Source of the DNA: JABDBK01 sp964453575
GTDB taxonomy: Bacteria; Pseudomonadota; Gammaproteobacteria; DSM-16500
Assembly: GCA_964453575.1 (NCBI GenBank)
Contig: CAYVRW010000088.1
Coordinates: 1 to 8,930, forward strand
DNA: 8,930 nucleotides
Reading direction: 5' to 3'
Shown: in pieces, positions 1 to 6,300 of the stretch
Layout: each line of letters opens with the position of its first letter
Position numbering within the stretch: position 1 is the stretch's first letter
Position numbers and translations under genes: made by a program
The notes under the pieces: model-generated
What the model was told of the DNA's origin: nothing
Seen by the model: the letters and a program-made list of their open reading frames with translations, nothing else
Databases searched by the model: none

Positions 1-3000
1 CATGCTATCTATTGCTGAAATAGATCACTGTTTCTCGGAGTTTTCACAATTAACAGAACTAAATGATCAACAAAAATTAAAACAACAAGAACTGCTTGAC
101 TTAATAAGTAAATTAAAAGCACTGGTGATTAATCCTGGCGAACCTAATCTATATTCTGACTCTATTTACCAACTAGCAATTCAGGCCAAAACCTTAGAAG
201 AAAGCAACGTAGACACTTCAAAACTGAATAGTTCTCAACGGTCATATTTTATTGAATTTGTTAAACTAAAAGCGCTTGCTTTAAATGAAGGCACGCAACG
301 CATTTGGGAGGATTTTTCTTATGAGTGTGCACGAACACCTGTAGCACGACAAATGTTATCACAGATGATTATGTTTGCTGTTGAAAACAATATGTTATCT
401 GAATTAATTAACAATCTTTTTATGAATGCTGTTAAAAATAACACAAAGAATGAAACAGTAATTGCTAAGTTATATGAGGTTTTTGATGAAAATAGAAATG
501 AATTTAAACAATATCATATTAATGAAAACAATCAGTTGCTATTAGCTTGGGAAAATCGCATTAATGATTGGAGCAATCCTAATAAATTTGAAAAATTGTT
601 CAGAGAGTTTAGTGTTGAATTTGTCCCATTGATTTCAAGTTTAAGTCTTACAGATGGAATGTCTAATTTAACGCAGCAGGTTATATTAAAACAGGTTCAA
701 AGATTAACGGAGGTTATCGATAAAACTATAAAAGCGATGAAGTCAAGTATGGAATACCAGGGACAAGAAGTGCTTTTGGTGGTGCGTTTCTCTCGATTAT
801 TGGTACCTTATCACAAATTAATGAAAAAGTGGATGAATGTATTACCTGATACATTTTATGAATTATGTGCGGCTAACATAAATGATGATGTTTATAATGA
901 TAAGACTAGGATGCTTGCATGTATTGAATATGGCTTCGATGATAAAAAAGAAGAGACCGACCCAAAAGAATTAAATGCCTCAGGTTATCTTTCAGTGGCT
1001 TCAGCAAAAGTGGGATCTAATGCTTCTTTTAAAAGACAATTTGTAAATAATAGAGGTTATCTAACGCTTGAAGATTATTTTTCACTATTTCATCAAAACA
1101 TTTTAGCAAGTATTGCTGAGTTGAATAAAAAATCCATGGTGTCATGCAGTAACTTGCCTCAAGTAATACAGCCGCTTGTAACTAAAATGTTAGAAACGCA
1201 GAATCTAAGTTTGTTGCGGGTCGCACATAACCATCCTATGATTGAATTAGAATTTAATTTACCCTTAGTTAATCATAGCGCCAAATTTATTTTAGAGTTT
1301 AATACCAAAACGCAATCACTCGTTCTTCATAGTAAATTCTTTGGGGAAAATTGGTCTCATAGAATGGATCTTATTGCAAAAATGGCTGAAATTGAAGGAT
1401 CATTAATAGGAAATATTTTGCAAAAGCCAACATTCAATGAAAAAAGTTTAGTATTGGAATTTAGCTGGCGATTTAATGATGATCAGATTTCTTATCTTGC
1501 TTCACATATCCAGCATATTGTAGATCACTATGGATTGATGACAAACCATCGTCGATTGGAGGAGCTAGCTACTGAATTACGCAAAAATCTTAGAAAAGTA
1601 TGGGATAGGCATTGTGTAGATTCATGTATTGCTTCTGACATATTAAACTATTTGCATTTTGAAAAACGTAAACAGATAGGAAATGAAATACGTGCCATTG
1701 ACAAAACTATATTAGTAAAACCATTTTTGGTAAATCCTCTAGAAATAAATCCATTTATTGAAGGGAATATTACCGTTGAAGCTAAGGATTTATATGATGT
1801 TTTACCGATATTAAAATTCACAACGTTAGAAAAATTAATTGATGGATGTGGCTTAGATGTGGGTTTTTTTAATAGGAAAATTAATGATAGTGGTATCACA
1901 CAAACCTTATTAGAAAGATTAATTTCAACATGGAATGCAGATGATGCCCTTAAATTCCTTTCAAAATATTCGCCTAGTTTGATAGAACATACCTCATTAT
2001 TCAAATATGTGAAAGAGGGTAACACGGAACTATTTAACTATTTATTTGCTCATGACATACCATTTGATTATCGTGATTTTGATTCTACATTGAAAAACCC
2101 AATACTCAAATCCTCTGTCATTAAAGAGCTCGAAAAATGGGATTCAGCAAAATTATCTAACTGGATGTATGAAAATTCATTCAACTCAACTGATGACACT
2201 CTTACTAGAAGATGTGTTTTTCAACTTTCTGATCATTTTGGAAGTAAAATCGATTTCAGTTGTAATCCAAAAGATATATATCTGACATTATTCGAGCGTC
2301 TGATCCAATCATCATGTTTTGAGTACATGACTGAAAATGAGTTTAATGAATTCTTGGTTAAACATAAAATTGATATGTCTAAACAACCGGATGCTTTGCG
2401 CCTTTTGTTATTACGTCAGCGTCCCTTAGGTATGTCACTTTTGAAAAAATCTATCGAGGAACATATTCTTAACCCTAATGTCATGCATCATCTCAGGGAA
2501 GGTGAAATTGCACCTTTATTAACAGGGTGGTCTGCTGGGGAGTTAAAATCATGGATGGCTGGTAATGGTGATAAAATAAATAAAACGAAATTAAATAAAA
2601 TGATGCATTTATATTTATCAAAGTCAATTCATGCTTTAGACCCAGCTCAGCCGGAAGATAGCCAATTAAAACTAGGGAATGTATTAAGCTGCTTTAAGAA
2701 CCCTAAACTTAAAACACCCCTCATCGATATTCTTAAGCAATGGGACAATGATAGCATGACTGCATGGCTTATTGAATCGCTGAATGATTTGACACCGGAA
2801 CATGATCCCAATCTTTTAGAATTTATTGAATTAACTCAGGCTAATGTTAATAAAGAAGTCCCAACATACAATCTCAGTTTATTTGAGACCATCATACCTT
2901 GGTTTAAAATCATGTCAAAGCAAGACATAGAAAAATTTATTCAGCATAACAACGTCAATATTAATAACAATAGTACTGCAGTCCTAAGCGCACTAGTACA

Positions 3001-3313
3001 TAGTTGTTATACATTGGCAGACATATTAATTGATAAAGGAGCATCTTTTAAAAATAAATCATATTTTGATGGGCAATCATCAAATAAAGATGCTCAGCCT
3101 ACTCTTTTAAAAGCATTTATGAAACTATCAAAGGAAGAACGTTCAGAGTTTTTATCTTCATACAATGGTGTTCCCGATTTTTATGTTCAACTTGTTGAAA
3201 GCTCATCCAAAAGTCCGTTGCAACAGGGGTCGATGTTTAAATCAAATGATACAAGCACACCAAAGCAAGATGTTCAGTCAGCGCAGAACTATTTATCTAA
3301 CATGAAAAATTGA
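1..3313 (+). CDS. C-terminal part of a giant protein paralogous to the downstream PPDK-like fusion (5' truncated by the window)
   Basis: I do not recognise a named gene. The frame is open from base 2 (base 1 is the last base of the preceding codon) and stops at TGA 3311-3313, giving 1103 visible residues. Visible residue 1 aligns with residue 607 of the next gene, and that gene's preceding residues are well inside a protein, so the ATG at base 2 is almost certainly internal and the N-terminus is off the window. Layout in visible numbering: about 1-410, helical, with 54 of the first 59 residues identical to the paralogue apart from a one-residue gap; about 411-515, an alpha/beta segment with FFGxNW and RMDLIAKM; about 515-635, helical, containing WDRHCVDSC (W534, H537, C538, C542); 636-1055, divergent ankyrin-like/W-motif repeats; S1071-S1081, SPLQQGSMFKS; then a 22-residue polar tail. 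No signal peptide or membrane segment is visible. It lies 24 bases upstream of its paralogue, probably in one operon. Predicted from the paralogue, and not seen, is an upstream ATP-grasp plus phosphohistidine domain. Molecular function is unknown. Confidence 0.9.
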   Translation, partial: MLSIAEIDHCFSEFSQLTELNDQQKLKQQELLDLISKLKALVINPGEPNLYSDSIYQLAIQAKTLEESNVDTSKLNSSQRSYFIEFVKLKALALNEGTQRIWEDFSYECARTPVARQMLSQMIMFAVENNMLSELINNLFMNAVKNNTKNETVIAKLYEVFDENRNEFKQYHINENNQLLLAWENRINDWSNPNKFEKLFREFSVEFVPLISSLSLTDGMSNLTQQVILKQVQRLTEVIDKTIKAMKSSMEYQGQEVLLVVRFSRLLVPYHKLMKKWMNVLPDTFYELCAANINDDVYNDKTRMLACIEYGFDDKKEETDPKELNASGYLSVASAKVGSNASFKRQFVNNRGYLTLEDYFSLFHQNILASIAELNKKSMVSCSNLPQVIQPLVTKMLETQNLSLLRVAHNHPMIELEFNLPLVNHSAKFILEFNTKTQSLVLHSKFFGENWSHRMDLIAKMAEIEGSLIGNILQKPTFNEKSLVLEFSWRFNDDQISYLASHIQHIVDHYGLMTNHRRLEELATELRKNLRKVWDRHCVDSCIASDILNYLHFEKRKQIGNEIRAIDKTILVKPFLVNPLEINPFIEGNITVEAKDLYDVLPILKFTTLEKLIDGCGLDVGFFNRKINDSGITQTLLERLISTWNADDALKFLSKYSPSLIEHTSLFKYVKEGNTELFNYLFAHDIPFDYRDFDSTLKNPILKSSVIKELEKWDSAKLSNWMYENSFNSTDDTLTRRCVFQLSDHFGSKIDFSCNPKDIYLTLFERLIQSSCFEYMTENEFNEFLVKHKIDMSKQPDALRLLLLRQRPLGMSLLKKSIEEHILNPNVMHHLREGEIAPLLTGWSAGELKSWMAGNGDKINKTKLNKMMHLYLSKSIHALDPAQPEDSQLKLGNVLSCFKNPKLKTPLIDILKQWDNDSMTAWLIESLNDLTPEHDPNLLEFIELTQANVNKEVPTYNLSLFETIIPWFKIMSKQDIEKFIQHNNVNINNNSTAVLSALVHSCYTLADILIDKGASFKNKSYFDGQSSNKDAQPTLLKAFMKLSKEERSEFLSSYNGVPDFYVQLVESSSKSPLQQGSMFKSNDTSTPKQDVQSAQNYLSNMKN
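1907..3166 (+). repeat. Degenerate ankyrin-like / W-motif protein repeats, seven copies (gene 1)
   Basis: A nine-residue helix signature recurs: hydrophobic (often W), S/D/N/T, three variable residues, hydrophobic, two variable, then W/F/L. Copies begin at W644, W713, M776, W843, W914, M971 and L1042 of the visible protein, with spacings of 69, 63, 67, 71, 57 and 71 residues. Several are preceded by LFE-x-x-I or LLE-x-x-I and followed by a second helical hairpin ending like ankyrin repeats, for example LADILIDKGASF. A weaker copy may sit near F606. The ankyrin assignment is by pattern only. Confidence 0.6.
3212..3244 (+). repeat. Near-identical C-terminal 33-base motif, copy 1 (SPLQQGSMFKS)
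   Basis: Encodes residues 1071-1081 of the visible protein, followed by 22 polar residues. It matches 31 of 33 bases with 8765-8797, while the flanking C-terminal sequence of the two genes is poorly conserved. Confidence 0.85.
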
Positions 3314-3326
3314 CAAAAACAAAACT

Positions 3327-3330
3327 GGAG
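3327..3330 (+). promoter_or_regulatory. Shine-Dalgarno site for the second gene
   Basis: GGAG sits seven bases before ATG 3338 inside a 24-base A-rich intergenic gap (3314-3337). Spacing and sequence are near ideal and fix the start codon. The gap has no hairpin or T-run, so transcription probably reads through from the upstream gene. Confidence 0.85.
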
Positions 3331-3337
3331 TGAAAAA

Positions 3338-6300
3338 ATGAAACCATCAAAAAAACGAAATAAAATTAAAAATAAGATAAAAAAGGCAACCAATGTCCAA
3401 GACCGTATTAAAATTAGGGCAAAACATTATGGCAATAAAGCGGCTAATCTTATTGAGCTCGATAGTTTATGTTCAACTATTAAAAATAAAAAAATCAACA
3501 TTAATATTCCTGAAATTTTCCCTATTGATGATTTAAGTATTCAACATCATTTAGATGAATATGCTCCTAAATGGCGTCAACTATGGGAGCAATTTATTAT
3601 CTTACAAAATAACCAAAAAACTTTGACGAATGAAGGAAAGCTTACTTTAAAATCCTTACGCGATCTCATTACTGAGTGTTTTCGTGAGCGTTCATTTTGT
3701 CCAGAAATTCTAGCACCATCAGACTCACTTTTTATGGTTCGCAGCAGCGGTGATGAAGATAGAGTGGAAATCGCGAATCCAGGCGGTAATAAAAGTGTGG
3801 CAGCTGTTAAATTGGATGCTTGGTCTATGTCAAATGCCATTGGCACCGTCGTTGCATCCTATTTTAGTGAAAAATCCTTAACACAACGTTTACTAAGCGG
3901 TGATGATATCCAGCAACCATTTATGCCAGTGCTTATTCAAAAAATGATAGGCGAAAAACTCAATGGTTTCGATGATCCTAAACAACGTGTGATTTCAGGC
4001 GTTATGTATGCTAAACAAAGCGGCATTACACGTTTGGATGCAGCCTTTGGCCATGGCGAAATCATTGTGAACAGCAAAGCTCCTTTTGATACTTTTGAAG
4101 TGACCGATGATGATATTGTTCATGCCGCTATTCATCAAAAAAAATCTCGATTAGTTCCAACCGAAATCAAAAATGACAATAACGATGTGGAACGTAAATT
4201 AATTTTTAAAGAAAATCCTAAAAAGTTACAAGAAGCTCCAAGTGTTACGCCAGAAGTGGCAGCTGAAATTGCTCATGTCGGCCGCCACATTGCCAATCAT
4301 TATGGCATGCCCATGGATATTGAATGGGTATTTACACCTGAAACGCAAACGCTCTCTATTGTGCAAGCAAGGCCTATTCCGCAAAGTGTAAAACATAAAA
4401 TATCACCTTCTACTATTTCACCCGAGAAATGGAAAAGATTTAAAAGTGATCCCGAAATTCAACTTAGTAAAACACCAGTGATAAGTCCTGCTGGCAATGA
4501 AGCGAAAATCGTGAAGTCTGAAACCACTATTTTAGCCGGTAATATTGCGTCTGCTCATAGTGTATATTTAAAAAAATCAGAGCAAAAACATGTGGATGCA
4601 GTAGTTGTCAAAGAACCTGCGCCCAGTACCTCCCATGAAGCAGCACAATTTAATTTAATGGGTGTGCCGGTCTATCAAGGAGCTATTGAATCCATCGATC
4701 GTTGGTTAAAAGAGGAAAAATCAGTCGTTATCGCTGATACCCAACATCAGCATTTCGTGAACATGACTAACATCAATAAGAAAAGACAAATTGATGATGA
4801 AAATACCTTGCGCGATGAAAAAACCATTGTGGACGGTATGTATACCTCATCTTTAAGTACCTCAAAAACATTATTGCCAGGTTCTATAATAGAAAATGAG
4901 CTCATTAAAGCCGGCATAATGAAATATTTATCAAACAATAAGAATATAGGCTCAGCATTTTCTTCTGCTGATATGAACATGATCTATAGTACTTTAGTTA
5001 ATTGTATAGAAACTATTGAATCTGCAAAAATTAATGATAAAAATATTGAAGCCTTTGACGCTTTACAAAACATCGCAGATATTTTTAAGATTATGTCCAC
5101 ATCGAGTAAAGGCCAAGATAAGGCGGAACCTCATCAAAAATTATTTGTTCATGCTATGCTGTCTATTGCTGAAATAGATCATTGTTTATCAGAATTTTCA
5201 AAACTAACTGAAATAAATGATCAGCAAAAAGCAAAACAACAACAACAACTTCTTGATTTAATCAGTAAACTAAAAGCACTCGTGATTAATCCTGGTGAAC
5301 CTAATCTCTACTCTGATTCTATTTATCAATTGGCACTGCAGTCTAAGACCTTACAGGAGAGCAAAATTGACAGTTCAAAAATGAGCGATTCTCAACGGTC
5401 CTATTTTACCGAATTTCTTAAACTAAAAGCATTGGCGTTGAATGAGGATACACAACGCATTTGGGCGGAATTTGCTTATGATTGCGCCCAAACTTTGGTA
5501 GCGCGACAAAAATTATCAAAAATAATTATGTTTGCTGTCGAAAATAATATGTTATCTGAATTAGTTAACAATCTGTTTGTGAATGCCATTAAAAATAAAA
5601 AGCCTAATGAAAAAGTGATTGTTAAGTTATATGAACTTGTGGATCAAAATAGATATGAATTTTGGCGACATCACATTGCTGAAACTAACCAACTTCTTTT
5701 AGCATGGGAAAATCGTATTAATGATTGGAGTAGTCCTCAAAAATTTGAAAGACTGCTCAAAGATTTTGACCTTGAGCTTAATCCATTGATCTCAAATTTA
5801 TATCTTAATACTTATATGTCTAATCTCACGCAGCAAATTATATTAAAACAAGCAGAAAGATTAACGGAAGTCATCGATAAAAGCATTAAAGCCATGAAAT
5901 CAAGTATGGAATATCAAGGTCAGGAAACTCTTTTAGTTGAAAGATTTGCGAAATTGTTGAGCTATTATTATCGATTAATGGATGAATGGATGACGGCTGT
6001 GCCATATACATTTTACGATCAGTGTGCAGCAAAAATACGGACGGATAAGGCATATAATAATAAGAGTTCTATGCTTACTGCCATTGAGAGGGGCTTTTCT
6101 GATAAAAAACAAAGGAGAGATTTAAAACAGTTAAATGCCTCGGGTTATCTTAATGTGGCTTCTGCAAAAGCGGGCTCTAACGCGTCATTTGAAAGACAGT
6201 TCGTGCAACAACGTGATTTGTTTACATTAGAAGATTATTTTACATTATTTCATCAAAATATTTTAGCAAGCATTGCTGAATTAAATAAGAAATCCATGCT

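Larger units (their letters stand above)
2..3249 (+). repeat. Tandem paralogous copy 1 (direct repeat of 5156-8802)
   Basis: The gene 1 coding sequence from base 2 aligns codon by codon with gene 2 from base 5156. Near the start most DNA differences fall at third codon positions, which points to an old duplication under protein-level selection. Small indels shift the residue offset from 606 at the start to 608 in the alpha/beta segment, 603 near the WxRHC motif and 604 in the solenoid. The copies differ by one large segment near the C-terminus. Confidence 0.95.

Noticed and set aside
2..4. ATG at base 2 as the true start of the first gene
   Set aside because: It aligns with an internal methionine (residue 607) of the complete paralogue, there is no room for a ribosome binding site, and the frame is open to the window edge.
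1648..2025. Minus-strand open frame of 125 codons
   Set aside because: It lies wholly inside the conserved + strand coding sequence, is antisense to it, and shows no independent domain or start signal. The same applies to the minus-strand frames at 3577-3846, 4747-4980, 6712-6927 and 7858-8121.
3221..3238. QGSMF in the first tail as a bacterial beta-clamp-binding motif (QLSLF-like)
   Set aside because: The second copy has EGSMF, losing the key glutamine, and nothing else points to replication.
3314..3337. Separate promoter for the second gene
   Set aside because: The 24-base gap is too short for a -35/-10 pair plus leader, and no convincing boxes are visible at the end of the upstream gene. 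Co-transcription is simpler.
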